Of a stretch of DNA of 64,000 nucleotides, positions 50,229-61,725 are shown piece after piece. Position 1 is the first letter of the stretch; each line of letters opens with the position of its first letter. The stretch comes from Craterostigma plantagineum. Its lineage: Eukaryota; Streptophyta; Magnoliopsida; Lamiales; Linderniaceae. A model generated the notes under the pieces. The model ran no database searches and was not told where the DNA came from. It saw only the letters and a program-made list of their open reading frames with translations. The translations under genes were made by a program, and so were the position numbers. The DNA lies in assembly GCA_027422505.1 (NCBI GenBank), contig JAPQWV010000403.1, positions 434,001-498,000 of the forward strand. Direction: 5' to 3'.

Positions 50229-52128
50229 TCAAGTCTTTTTCAGTTCGCCCGACCGCAAGGTCAGTGGAAGTTGAATCAGGCCCACGGCTTCAATGGCGTG
50301 TCCCGTGAATCCGAACAACGCCATTTCCATAGGATCCATCTGATATTCCTCCAATTCCATTTGGTTCATGGTCTCTTTGAAAATGATGTTCACCGAACAT
50401 CCATTGTCGACGAACACACTTCCACGTCATGGTTGGCTATCTCGGCCAGGACCACCAAGGCGTCCTTGTGTGAGTCATCTCCCCCATGAAAATCCTCGGG
50501 CCCAAATGAGATGGTGGGTCCCGAGCGCCTCTGTACCGACGTCACTCCCCAATTTTCCAACTTCTCGCCTCTGTCTTCCTGGCTCTGTTGGAATCCCCGA
50601 TTGCTGGTCCTCTGGATATCATATTGATTCTGCGTGGGGGCACATACGTCTCTGCGGGTGCTCGAGCACGTCCTGGGGTTCGCCGATTGTTCCCCGCTCC
50701 TAGTTGGGTCTATTCTCCGTTTGGCGTTCAGTTTGTCTCCGCTCAGGGATCTTTGAGATCTGCCTGGTGGCCTTTCGTTGCATATGCTCGGTCCCTTCCT
50801 GATCTTTGTTCGAATTCCCTTCGATAATACTTCCTTGGGGCATTCTCGCCTTCCTCGGCCACCAATTCGGCTCAGGCCTCAGGGTTGGCCTCTATGAGCC
50901 TCTCAAGCTCGTCGTTTATGTGAAAGCAAGCATCAGTCATATGACCGTATTCTCGATGGAATTTGCAGTATGACTTTAACACGGGATTCTGGGGTCCATC
51001 CCTAGTTCTAATCGGCCTTTTAATAGAGTATCGTTCTTCGTATATTTTCAGCGCTCTGGCTTTATTCACCTTTCATCGGCTGTTGCTAGGCTTGAGGCTT
51101 GTTTGGATTTTCCTTCAGGGATTTTCTTCCTTCAGATTCAGAGGAGGACCGGCTCCCGAGCCACACCCACCGTCCCTATGGCTCGCTTTTTGTCTCCTTT
51201 CTTGAAGTTATGTGCTTCCTCCATTCTCACGTACTTCTCAACTCTGATTACCACCTCATCTACGGTGGTCGGGTATTTTTTCACCAACGATCTGTATAAG
51301 TCTCCTTCCTTCAGCCCATTATGGAACGCCCCGATCAATAAGTCTGAGGTAGCGGTCGGGACTTCTATCATGGTCCTGTTGAATCGTTTCAGATAATCTC
51401 GCAGACTCCCCTTGTCTCCTTGCTTCATGTTCAGCAAATTTACTACCCAGAAGGGTCTTCTGCGACTACTAGAAAACTGCCTTAAGAAGGCGCGAGTGAA
51501 GTCCGCAAAGCTGTGAATTTCACCCGCTGGCAGCATAGTGAACCATGCTGGGCCCCTTTCTTGAAGGTCGTCGGCACTTAATCGCGTCTCCTAGTTGGTA
51601 GAGCGTGGCGTTCCCTTCAAAGCTGGCAAAGTGGTCCTCGGGGGGACCCGAGCCATCGTATCGATTCATGTCTGGGAATCTGAAGTTGCTCGGCAAAGGT
51701 GCCCGAACAACTTCTTCTGAGAATGGAGAGTATCGTTGGAGTGGGAGTGGTATTTGGGGATTCGCCAACTCCTTCAGTCATTGGATTTCTTCCTTCATTC
51801 GCTCCCACTTCGTGATTTGTCTCTCCGCCGTAGCTCTTCCCCTTTTTTCGGCTCGCAGAGTGTTGATCTCCGCCCTGGGCATTCTTTCCATAGCCTCCTT
51901 GTCTTGTTCCTCCTCGCGCGGAATTTTTGCTTCCTTTCGTAACCTCTCTGCTTCTTCCTCCTCTGTCTCATGCCGCGTAACAAATGAAGGGTTTTGGATA
52001 TTGTCTTCGTCCAACGTCCTATAATTTAGGTGAAGGCTTGATAGGGACTGACAATTTAGGGTACTACATCGGGGCGTTTTTTTATTTTTGGAGGCCATGT
52101 ACTGTTGGCCCAAACTATTAAGGCTCAT
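50229..52128 (-). pseudogene. Tat gag and protease
   Basis: Read leftwards. The gag N-terminal part (51768-52128) is charged and coiled-coil-like (ETEEEEAERLRKEAKIPREE). The gag core has FPDMNRYDGSGPPEDHFASF (about 51640-51700), then SFADFTRAFLRQFSSSRRRP, SLRDYLKRFNRTMIEV and RVEKYVRMEEAHNFKKGDK (51138-51536). The CCHC-like KSYCKFHREYGHMTDACFHI is at about 50930-50990. Protease: MFVDNGCSVNIIFKETMNQM at about 50360-50417, where the usual D-S/T-G is D-N-G. Frames change repeatedly, so nothing functional remains. The 5' LTR is not identifiable right of 52130; the element may be truncated there. Confidence 0.82.
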
Positions 52129-52130
52129 GT

Positions 52131-52784
52131 AAGCTTTTTTTAAGTGGCCTTATTGATAAATATTGGGGTTATTTTGTTAATTTATATTTTTTAAAAAATA
52201 ACAGTCCATTTTAAATTAATAAATTATGTGGCCCTCTATTACACTGGGTCGGATTTTTGGCCCTTTGTAGTAGGCCTGGACGTAAAGGCCCAAATCCGGT
52301 CCTGGACTGCATTATACAGACAGTATCTTTCAAATTTAAGCAATTAAGGGACAATATACGCTGGAATTCTATATTTGGGTCCTAAAACTGCTTAATTTTA
52401 AAGTTATTGTGCGTATGATGTGCCCTTAAATTTGCTAGAACCTGTCTGCTGGAACCCTGATTATATGTCAAAATCCTAGAATTTGGGGCAAAATCAAGTG
52501 TTTCAGCATATGATGTCACAAAATTCGTTTATTTCTTTTAAAGTTTATGTATGCATCGTGTAACACCCTAAAATAGGTTTCCCTATAATACCACCCACTT
52601 AAATTACATATCTGATTAATTAAGTCATAAATAAATTGCATCCACCAATAACTTTCAAAATTAAGCAAAGTCAGCATATATCAGACTATACGCCAGAAAT
52701 CTAGAATTTTTGGCCAAACGTAAAACGCTCCTAAAAGCTTATTCTCCCTATAATGCCACACCATCCCCTAAATTACTATTGAAT
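52131..52784. other. AT-rich spacer, no supported feature
   Basis: No coding frame, terminal repeat or LTR that I can support. Confidence 0.5.
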
Positions 52785-54771
52785 TGTTGGCGTGGCAGCG
52801 GACCCAGTCGAGTAATACCGCGGCTAATATTTGAGCAATTAAAGATAAAATTGATAACGAGATTTTTACGTGGAAAACCCCACAGAAAGCGGGGTAAAAA
52901 CCACGGGCAAGGAAGAAGAATCCACTATAAAGGAAAAATATAGGAGTTACAACCTCTCAATCTATAAAAGAGGAAACCCTCAATATCTCTCTTTATAGTC
53001 GAAGAAAAATACAGACAGACTCTCTATTTTTTATTTCTCTTTCTGTTGTGGGATATGTTTTTTTCCTTCAATGGTGAGCTCTATTTATAGGCCATAGATG
53101 TCATGTGAACAAATAATATTCGGCACATCAGACTTGAAAATTGCACCGCTTTTTCCTCTCCACATTAGCAGCTTTGACCATTCAAAAGCCATGTGCTTAT
53201 TATGTCGACTCCCACTTGAAGATTGATTGAGGATCAATCGGATCTTCAGACCAGTATTTCTTGCTTGCCTTTCATGTTGCTTACGTCTCCGCTAGGCCAC
53301 TTGAGGAACGACACCAAACGAACATGTCAGTGTTGATCGCATTTGTCAAGAAATTTGCTAGGTTGCCTTTCGTATGAATTTGATGCATATCTACCATGTC
53401 CTCTTCCACTTTCTCACGACGAAGTGATACTGGACTCGTATTTGCTTTGACTTGGAATGAAAAGTTGGATTCCTTAGTCTGTCACAGAATAGTGGAATAC
53501 TTTCCTGTCCGTGCTCGAGTTCCTCCATGATCATTTTGATCACGTAGCATGTGGTGTTGACTACTTCTCCAGTATGATTTATCCAGACCTGCAACTCCCA
53601 ACATGGCTCTTGCCCTCTCCAACAGAGTCTTGTTCATCCGCCCCGCCACTCTATTTTGTTGTGGAGTATACACCGTAGTGAAGTGCCTTTTGATGTCTTT
53701 CCTTTTGCAAAAGCTATCAAATCCCTACCAGTAAATACCCCTCCATTATCCGTCCTCAAACACTTGATCTTCTTTCTTGATCAAGTTCGACCCGAGCCTT
53801 GAATTTTTTAAGTAACGAACACATCTACCTTACTCTTGATGGTATACACCCAACATCTCCGGGAGTAATCTTTGATGAATGACACGGAATACTTCCCCCC
53901 TCCTCAGGATGAAACTGGTGACTGCCATACATCAGAGTGAATTAATTTTAGAATATTGTTGCTTCTAGAATTTGACGTGTTGAATTGTAGCCGATGTTGC
54001 TTGTTTGTTACGCAATGCTCACAGGATGGTAGTGACACCTCCATGAGACCCGGAAGTAGATTTTGGCCCGCAAGAATTTTCATTCCTTGTTCCGACATAT
54101 GCTCGAGCTTTTGATGCCACATAATAGTAGATCATTCGCTTGAATTTCCCGAAGCCACAAATGCTTCGCCTTCTTGCGCTGTCTCTTCCAACATCATATA
54201 CAAATTTGCAGCAACTTTTTCAATATCGAATTTTGTCGCCATAATTTCTGCTCGATCGTGAGCGACACCTCCGACGGGGTTACAGTAGATAATTATTGAA
54301 CTCGTCCTGGCTTCTTCAAGTGGGAGATTGTCCATATAATAAGCCACGTGGCTTTTGAATGGTCAAAGCTGCTAATGTAGAGGAAAAAGCCGCGCAACTT
54401 TCAAGTCTGATGTGCCGAATATTTTTATTTGTTCAGATGATATCTATGGACTATAGATAGAGCTCAACAGCGAAGGAAAAAACGTATCCCACAACAGAAG
54501 AAAGAGATAAATAGAGAGAATAAAAAATAGAGAGTTTATCGATTTTTTTCTCCGACTATAAAGATAGATATTGAGGGTTTTCTCCTTTATAAAATTGAGA
54601 GGTTGTAACTCTTATATTTTTTTCTCTACAGTGGATTCTTCTTCCTTGTTCGTGCTTTTTACCTCGATTTGTTTGGGGGTTTTCCACGTAAAAATATCGG
54701 TGTCCATTTTATCTTTAATTGCTCAAATATTAGCCGCGGTATTACGCGACCTGGTCCGCTGCCATCCAACA
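52785..54771. mobile_element. Copia-D: deletion derivative with LTRs in opposite orientation
   Basis: The left LTR (52785 to about 53209) starts TGTTGGCGTGG like copia-B and is oriented - . The right LTR (54329-54771) is oriented + , runs TGTCCATAT to GCCATCCAACA, and is the reverse complement of the left. Each has the purine tract CAAGTGGGAG beside it, facing inwards. No 5-bp duplication is seen (TGAAT on the left, GTTAC on the right). The interior (- strand) is a shrunken copia-B-family pol. Confidence 0.8.
53210..54310 (-). pseudogene. Copia-D internal pol remnants
   Basis: From right to left: the gag start MATKFDIEK is fused directly to the pre-integrase sequence VAANLYMMLEETAQEGEAFV, so nearly all gag and protease is deleted. 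Then come HQKLEHMSEQGMKILAGQNL and HRLQFNTSNSRSNNILKLIH with SDVWQSP of the integrase, TPQQNRVAGRMNKTLLERAR (about 53610-53670), then a jump to VIKMIMEELEHG and the RNase H end, so RT is deleted too. The same joints define a non-autonomous derivative of the copia-B family. Confidence 0.8.
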
Positions 54772-54848
54772 GTTACAGGACGGAAAAAATAATCAAGCCA
54801 TAAACGAACCAGGCAATCAATCAAGAAAGTATCAAGATTGTGTCTTTG

Positions 54849-56193
54849 TGATAGAGAGCGGGGCATGGGCCGAAGCCCATATTGGTTTACCGACGGCGGG
54901 GACGGACTTGGGCCTACTGTTTGTGGGCTGGAGAGTTATCGAATAATTATTGGTCTTTAGTTTATATTCTTATATTATTATTATTAAGAGTTATCGAAAA
55001 TTATTGGCCCATTAGTATGACCCATTAGTATGTGTATTTAAACTGAATGTATTAGAAGACCTAAGAGCAAAGGGGTTGTGCTTTAAGTGTAAGAAACCGT
55101 TTACACCTACGCATGACTGTCCGTTCGAACAATTGAGAGTAATGTTGGCGGAGGAGGACGAAGAGTTCGATCTCCAACAGTACGAGTATTATGAGGTGAC
55201 GGGGCAGGAAGAAGTTCAAAAAGACCAAGTGTGTAAGAAGGTGGCAATCTTCTGGTTTATTCCATGATTGGAATTTCCAACCTCGCACAATGAGGTTACG
55301 CGACATCGTGGGAGGACGCACGGTGATGATATTGATTGATAGTGGCTCAAACCACAATTTTATTTCGTCATCATTGGTTTCCTTACTTCGACTTAATGCG
55401 GATAAGACGGGCAAATTCAGGGTGCAGTTAGGAGACGGGCATAGATATGAGTGAGAAGGGGTGTGAAAGCAGCTACCCTATCTCGTTTTCGGGGTGCGCT
55501 ATTAAGGTAGACTGTTATGTGTTCGCTTTGGGCGGGACTGACGTAATTCTAGGAGTGGCATGGCTCGCCACGCTGGGAGAAATTCACACGAATTGGGAAA
55601 CGCTAACCATGAGTTTCGAGCGGGGTGGCGACCGAGTGGAATGTCTCGCGTTGTGCTCGAACGTGGTGGGAAGCCATTCTGTGTAGGCGGAATTGCGGGA
55701 GAGTTTGGAGATGACAATGATGGTCGGTGTGGGAACCCGAGGAGGTGCTAGCATGGATGAAGGAAGGTAAAAAGGAGGTGGAAGATGAGCAACTATTTAA
55801 GGCGGTAGGGCAGCCCGGAGTTGATGCGACTCGGATGAGTAGATCACCTTTCATAGCCAATTTTCGGGTTTCAACCTTAGGACAAGGTTGTTTCGAAGGG
55901 GAATGAAATTGATAAGGAGCGGGGCATGGGCCGAGGCCCATATTGGTTTACCAACGGCGTGGACGGGCTTGAGCCTACTGTTTGTGGGCTGGAGAGTTAA
56001 GTCTTTAATTTATATTCTTATATTATTATTATGATTATTAAGAGTTATTGAATAAGTATTGGCCCATTAATATGTGTATTTAAACCCCAGTTAGGGCTTG
56101 AATGAAGATTATGCAATAAAAAATATATTGGTTTAGCCGTGAGATTTGGGCAACGGTTTCATCCGTTTATTTTCATATTTCTGTTTCTATCAC
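54849..56193 (+). mobile_element. Miniature Ty3/gypsy element with CTTTG duplications (1345 bp)
   Basis: Right LTR 55910-56193 (284 bp) begins TGATAAGGAGCGGGGC and ends TATCA. The left LTR begins TGATAGAGAGCGGGGC at 54849 and its similarity stops at about 55040. The perfect 5-bp duplication CTTTG flanks the whole (54844-54848, 56194-56198). Between them lie only the end of gag and part of protease, so most of the left LTR end, gag, RT and integrase are deleted. It inserted in an intron of the neprosin-type gene. Confidence 0.9.
55050..55640 (+). pseudogene. Gypsy gag zinc knuckle and protease fragment
   Basis: The knuckle reads CFKCKKPFTPTHDC (55080-55121), followed by the acidic MLAEEDEEFDLQQYEYYEV. 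The protease region has, across frames, MILIDSGSNHNFISS (55325-55370) with its catalytic DSG, then GCAIKVDCYVFALGGTDVIL and GVAWLATLGEIHTNWETLTM (55495-55615). This order and wording fit chromovirus-like gypsy elements such as Reina. Two frameshifts and a truncated 5' side make it inactive. Confidence 0.8.
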
Positions 56194-56278
56194 TTTGCAA
56201 GAATAGAAAACGACTTTACCTAGCCACAAAAATGGCCTTGTTCTCTATAAGAGGTTAAGAGAGTAGTGAGCTTCTTAC

Positions 56279-56416
56279 TGTCCAATAAGTGAAGAGTCTA
56301 GTGTTGTTGTCCACGTATAGATCTGGGCTGACCTGAAATTGGGATGTAATAAAAAAGTGACCTTGGTAAGAATTTGATCAAAGGATTGTTCCTTTTTTAT
56401 GCAATGCAAATGCCAT

Positions 56417-56465
<49 letters not shown>

Positions 56466-57400
56466 ACCTGCCAACCAGCCTCAATGCTGTTGAGATCTTG
56501 GCCAAAGGAACCTCCCAATACCCAAATCTGAGATAAGCTGAACTCATTAGTCTGCTGTATTTTGGGCTCCCATACGTTGATGGTGGCCTTTGCTCCGTAA
56601 TATTCGTCCCCTTGTATGCTATGGCGTGCTGAAACAGAGAGTGTAAGAGAAAGAGATGATCAAGAAAGGTTTGATATTTAAACTCAGGGGATTTTAATTA
56701 CCTTGTGACCACTCTCATTGGTGAAGTCAAGATCTGCAGACTTGGGCTAGGTTAGGCTTTTGTGCTTCTTCCTTCCGTACCTTTTGACAGAGCTTGCTCT
56801 TAGAACGTCTTCTTTCTTGGTTCTCCTTACAGGGATTGTTTCCTCAGGGCACTTACCACCATTCCTATGCCATAGCTGAGTAATCGAAGCTTTTCTGACA
56901 TTCTTATTCTCGTAGAAAAGACCCTCTGGGTGGTAACTAGGCCTCGCCTGAAAAGCAAGAAAGATTCAAACTTTACCTCTTTGAAGACGAAAGAAAATCA
57001 GAAACCATGTTGTTGTAAGAATGAAAGAAATGGACCTGAATTTTTGTGGCCTTTGAGGAAAGGATGGTCAAAAGCTGGCTGGTGGGATATGGTGGACACA
57101 GTGGATGATATCTCCATTTGGGCTCTGCTAAAAGACCACAAAGGAGAGCTGAGATGGAGATGTTATTGCAGACAAGGAAAACCCATGAAAGAAAATATCA
57201 TAAAAATGTAATCTTTGACGATGAATGAGCAATGCAATGCATTTGAATGCATCAGAAAGACCTGAATGGATTTGATAGGAGGCTTATTGAGCCTCTTCAA
57301 GTGCTTCTCTACGTCGAGCCTCTGCCTCGCGGCGCAAGATAGCGAGGTCACTCCATTAGCAAAATAACCACAGCACTTCCCCTGCCAAACTGCGCACCAC
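56279..57400 (-). pseudogene. Neprosin-domain (DUF239/DUF4409) gene, broken
   Basis: Five exons with conserved splice sites read leftwards: 57262-57400 (RQRLDVEKHLKRLNKPPIKS), 57036-57124 (SPNGDIIHCVH), 56702-56947 (ARPSYHPEGLFYENKNVRKA, ITQLWHRNGGKCPEETIPVR, RASSVKRYGRKKHKS), 56468-56628 (YYGAKATINVWEPKIQQTNE, FSLSQIWVLGGSFGQDLNSI) and 56279-56332 (VSPDLYVDNNTRLFTYWT). The first part is the neprosin activation peptide, the rest the start of the neprosin domain (secreted glutamic peptidase family in plants). Lesions: two single-base insertions in exon 2, an in-frame TAG in exon 3 (about 56748-56750) and a frameshift at the start of exon 4. The remaining C-terminal exons are missing, cut by the gypsy and copia elements to the left. 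Confidence 0.88.
56422..56462. repeat. (AT)n microsatellite
   Basis: About 20 AT dinucleotides in the intron just left of neprosin exon 56468-56628. Confidence 0.97.
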
Positions 57401-57609
57401 CACCACCGCCCATTGTAGTACCGTACAACCCTCCAAAGATCAAATTAGTCGAAGAAGTGTAAAAAGCTTCCCTTTTTTCTACAGTGCAAAGAAGTAGCAC
57501 ATTTCCTCAGTTATCTCTCAACCACGCACCGTTTTGGAGAACAACTGTTCAGCTTCTGCAATCCATCTCCCTCCCTCTCTCTCTCTCTTCGAAAATGTGT
57601 TTGCATAGA

Positions 57610-58160
57610 GGTTTTGAAGGCCGGACCGAACCGGCCGGAAATCCGGTCGAATTCCGATTCGGTCTAAGCTATATTTCAAAAAAAGAAAAGAAAAAACAGA
57701 AAATCATGGTATAAGTAGTAAAAATGGAAGAAAGTTGCTGTTATTTCATTTGGTCCAGAGTTTGGGCCATTATCTAGTTGGGCCAGGTTCGAATCGCTCA
57801 TACCTCAATTATTTCGTTTTATAATTAAATAATGGACCAAATTTTTTATTTTCTTTATTTTCTGACCCCAAATTTCATAGATATAATTTCTGAGCCCCTT
57901 GTAAATTAATTTCAACTATCAACATAATTTACTTTATTTAATTTTGACCCTCAATTTTATAAAATTCTAATATATAAAAAACTAACTAAATAACATCTAT
58001 ATAATCTATGTCGTTTGGTTGATTCAATCACAAAATATTTATTAATTATATTTAAAGATACATGTTTGACTCCGGTTTGATTACGGTTTTATACCGGTTA
58101 AACCACTAAATCTTAACCACTAAAGTTTTCGATCCGGTTCGGAAACCCGAATTCAAAACC
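57610..58160. mobile_element. MITE with GGTTTTGAA termini (551 bp)
   Basis: The left end is GGTTTTGAAGGCCGGACCGA and the right end, inverted, GGTTTTGAATTCGGGTTTCC, both followed by AACCGG motifs. Target duplication is not clear. No ORF beyond chance. Of a type common near plant genes, probably hAT-like. Confidence 0.6.
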
Positions 58161-58182
58161 ATGGTTTACATATGATTTTTTT

Positions 58183-58869
58183 AGGGAGTTACTATTTATC
58201 GTCCTCCTTCGCGGAAATGCTCAATGTAGTTTACACGTCACCCGTGGAATCCTCCGGGACACACTCCAAGTCTGAAAAAAAAAAATAAAAAATAAATAAT
58301 AATAAAAAAAGAACCGAAATGAAATTTTGGCTCGTCTAAGACCCGAAAAGTGTTTTCGCCTCTAAAGGAGCCGAAATCAGTTCTCGGCCGCGACCGTCCC
58401 AGCCGAATGAAGATTTCGGCTGTGACAGCCACGGCCGGACAACTATTTCGGCCACCTCAGAGGGTGGCCGAAATGTTTTTTCGGTCGGCACAAGGAGTGA
58501 CCGAAATTGTTGTTCGGTCACCCCTTGTGCGGACCGAAATTATGTTTCGGTCGTGGCTAATTTTTCGATCGAATCCGATCGGTGTTTGAGAATTCACGTT
58601 CATACGAACGAAATTTACGAGAATTTACTTACCATCCGTGCCAATAAACCCTTTCTTTTTTACTTTTCCCTTTCCCAAATAGACGATTCATTGCGATTTC
58701 ATTTTTTTTTTTGTTATGTTTGACTCTGATTTGGGTGTGTGATTGCGATATCAAAAGTGTTGTATGGAAAAGGACTTTAAATAGAAATTTAAATTCAAAA
58801 GGGCAAAATCGTCTTTTTTAAGCCCTTTAGGGGCGGTGACTAGGAAAAAGGGGCGGTGAATAGCAATCC
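58183..58869. mobile_element. Small non-autonomous element related to the PMD element
   Basis: Right end, inverted: GGATTGCTATTCACCGCCCC, then CTTTTTCCTAGTCACCGCCC, nearly the same as the left end of the element at 59220. The left end AGGGAGTTACTATTTATCGT is a diverged form. Inside are many TTTCGG/CCGAAA motifs, including a strong hairpin (58483-58540: GGCACAAGGAGTGACCGAA against TTCGGTCACCCCTTGTGC). Confidence 0.65.
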
Positions 58870-59695
58870 AATTGTTTTTATTATTTGATGTACTGATGAA
58901 TATGAATCTAATTCTTTTTAGTTCAAGAGAGGGGTAAAAATGGAACAATAACCTGGTACTCTCTCAATTATGGATTTTTCTTGCAGACATGCAATAGGAA
59001 AAACGTAGACTATGAGGAGTGAGGAAGCAATCTATTTTCGTTTATTGTTATCCTAGAAAAGATGATTTCAATACTTTAATCAAGTAATGAGTCAAACGAC
59101 TTTTACAGCAGATTTGACTGATCATATGCTACTTTGCCCATGCATGTCTGTCACAAAATGGATGTATTCGGCTTCACGTGACTGACTCAGTCATCACCAT
59201 TAATATTATTTTCTAGACTGGATTACTATCACCGCCCCCTTTTTCCTAGTCACCGCCCCCATAAACGACGATAAAAAGACGATTTTGCCCTTTTTAATAA
59301 AAATTTCTATGTAAAGCCCTTTTCCAAACAACACTTTCCATATCGCAATCACACATCCAAATCAGAGAAAAAACCAAAAAATACTCAAATTAAAATGGAT
59401 CGACAACAGGGACAGGGGACACGACTGGTAAGCAAATTCTCGTAAAAATAGTTCGTACGTAGATGAATTATCGAACACGGATCGAATTTTTTTGAAAAAA
59501 AACCAGATCGAACGATTTTTTGGGCCGGCGCAAGGCAAGGCCGAAGATGTTGTTCGACCGAAATCTCGGTTTGGACAGCACTGCAACGGCCGAAAATGCT
59601 GTTCGACCCTGAATTTTTTTTAATAAATATTTAATTGCAGATCAGGGTAGGGACCTCCCAACCCGGAGGTAGCTCCAGATCCCCCCCCCCCCCCG

Positions 59696-61140
59696 TTGGA
59701 GGGATCTGGGGAGCGCCACACGATGACGCGCGGCGTTGATGCATCCGTTCGTAGAGAACGGGAGGAGGACAGGCGGCAGCAAGCTGCTACTTCTCAATCC
59801 GTATATGCGGATTACGATCCACATGCGGGGTGGTCTAGAGCAGGCGATGATGACGTACCGGATGATGCAGCATCGTTTCAGTCATCCGATGACGATGTGC
59901 CACCGGCCTCCTCAGGTAAGTATTTTTGCGTGTCGTGTCTTAATATACGTAACAGAAATTTTATTTATTTTTGCGTTATTCGTAAAAATGAAATAGGGAG
60001 CAACCCCTCCAGGGTCGTAGATGACGATTCCTGGAGGGTGCAGGGGCCACAGCTCGTGGTCCAGATGATGACGAGGTGATCCCTAGTTATCTGGGGCACA
60101 TCGCGCCCCGCATCTGGATGGGTGAGCAGGAGAGGCCCCTGCTGAAGTGCGAGCAGCGAGCGTTAGTGCTTGGGAAGCTTACGAATTGGTACTCCCAATT
60201 CCCGCCGGAGACGCAGCGTCAGATCGATGGCACGAGGCTTGGGCACCTCACAGATGCCATGGTGGGTCACTTGGACCATCCTCTACTGTGCGCTTTTGTG
60301 GAGCGTTGGCGGCCCGAGACGAACACCTTCCACATGCCATTTGGGGAGATGATGATCATGCTCCACGACGTCGAGCAGATCCTGGATATCCCGATCGACG
60401 GGGCGACGGCATCGGGCACCCCAGACGTTGCCGATGGGCAGATTCACGGCGAGGGAGATAATGGGCATCTCCGCGGACGCGCTGAGGAGTTCTTGGAGAA
60501 GCGATGGGGTTGCGACGAAAGACGTGATGCAGAGGATGCGGGGGGCGGCCAGCGGGGTTCCAGGCCATCGCTTGGTTGTGGATTCTCTTCGGTTCGACGC
60601 TGTTCGTCGACAAGAGCGGGACTCGTATGAAGTCCGACATCATGCACGAGTTCTACCGCTCGTTGGCGGCTGCCAGGCAGTACTCGTGGGGATCGGCCGC
60701 ACTTGCATACCTTTATCGCCAGCTTGGCCTCGCAAGCACGGCGGATGCGACGGGTGTAGTTGGATGCCTCTCGTTATTACAGGCGTGGATCTACGAGTAC
60801 TTCCCATGCTTCCGCCCACACCGTCTCCCCCACTATGTGGAGCCTGGCCAGGCACGATCACGCATGTGGTCTGTTTCTCAGAACAAAAAGTTGGTGAGCC
60901 GTTTGGTCGAGATCCGCCGTAAGATAGATTTCATGACTGCAAGCGATGTATGTTAACAATTTATATTCTATATTTATAACAATTATTTAAAAATTGTGAA
61001 CTGTTATCAGGTTGCTTGGCTGATGTACGGTCCCGATCCAACGTCGCAGCACCAAATGACGCTTTTCGTGGGTTGGGTTAGATATCACGATATCGTTGAG
61101 CACTACTCACCCTCGAGAGTGTTGCGCCAGCTCGGCCGCC
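59696..61140 (+). pseudogene. Plant mobile domain (PMD, MAIN-like) protein, broken
   Basis: A first acidic exon (SVYADYDPHAGWSRAGDDDV to ASSG, about 59790-59910) ends at a good donor (CAG|GTAAGT). The main part starts at about 60076: PSYLGHIAPRIWMGEQERPL, LKCEQRALVLGKLTNWYSQF, HPLLCAFVERWRPETNTFHM and PFGEMMIMLHDVEQILDIPI. In another frame it continues with LFVDKSGTRMKSDIMHEFYR, YSWGSAALAYLYRQLGLAST and WIYEYFPCFRPHRLP to RKIDFMTASD (60956), then after a short intron VAWLMYGPDPTSQHQMTLF. These are the landmarks of the PMD seen in MAIN/MAIL1 and in transposon-encoded relatives. A frameshift near 60500-60580 and later stops break it. Confidence 0.8.
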
Positions 61141-61725
61141 ACCGATGAGTCCGCCACAGAAAGCGGTCATGCCAGTAGACCCGACGAGGTATAAGGTGGA
61201 CTATTCTGCCAATTCAGCAGAACATGCTGGCGTCAGTTCCCGTACGTCTACATCCTCAACCTCTAATACATCAACCGAGCCACTGTAGAGTACCTTGGTG
61301 AAACCGTTCAAGGGTACATGGACTGGTATAAGCGGCATTCTCATCCTCGCCTACTTTCGTCGGAGCTTGGAACCTCATCGGGCGGCATACCCCCACGCAA
61401 CCACGGCGACTACGTATGTAATTTAATCTTATGGCGATTTTTTATATTTATATGTTTAATCACTTTTTATTTGTATTATTTCTATGTACAGTGGTACAGC
61501 TCGATGTACACCTTGACTAGTGATATGCTAGCTAGGATGCATCTGGACGACTATCCGCCCACGGACGAGTTCAGGGACAGAGTGGACGAGTTGAACGACC
61601 GGTGGCGCCAGGCCCCTGATTTGTTTTTATTTTGTTTATGCTTCTTATATGTATCGGACGCGTACTATTTATGTTTGGAATATTTGTTTGCATCTTTATT
61701 CCGTTTCAAATTACTAATACAATAG
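61141..61725 (+). pseudogene. Downstream PMD-ORF remnants
   Basis: The + strand has short open pieces (DWYKRHSHPRLLSSELGTSS at 61320, and after a possible intron WYSSMYTLTSDMLARMHLDD from 61493). They follow the PMD order but are separated by stops. I cannot give a joint reading. Confidence 0.45.

Larger units (their letters stand above)
33660..52130 (-). mobile_element. Degraded Tat-lineage Ty3/gypsy element region with later insertions
   Basis: Gag-pol is read leftwards from 52128 to 47070 and includes the second, archaeal-type RNase H that marks the Tat lineage. Antisense to it, toward the presumed 3' end, is an extra ORF on the + strand (34860-37149). Tat elements are known to carry such antisense ORFs between integrase and the 3' LTR. 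The interval also contains a tandem array, a large inverted repeat, a solo LTR and another tandem repeat. Whether this is one element or two overlapping ones is unresolved, because part of the antisense region occurs twice. Confidence 0.6.

Noticed and set aside
33660..52130. Complete Tat element with both LTRs
   Set aside because: No second LTR or tRNA primer site could be found near 52130, so completeness is not claimed.
59682..59694. Run of 13 C as a biological signal
   Set aside because: Most likely a homopolymer of uncertain length; it may be a sequencing artefact.
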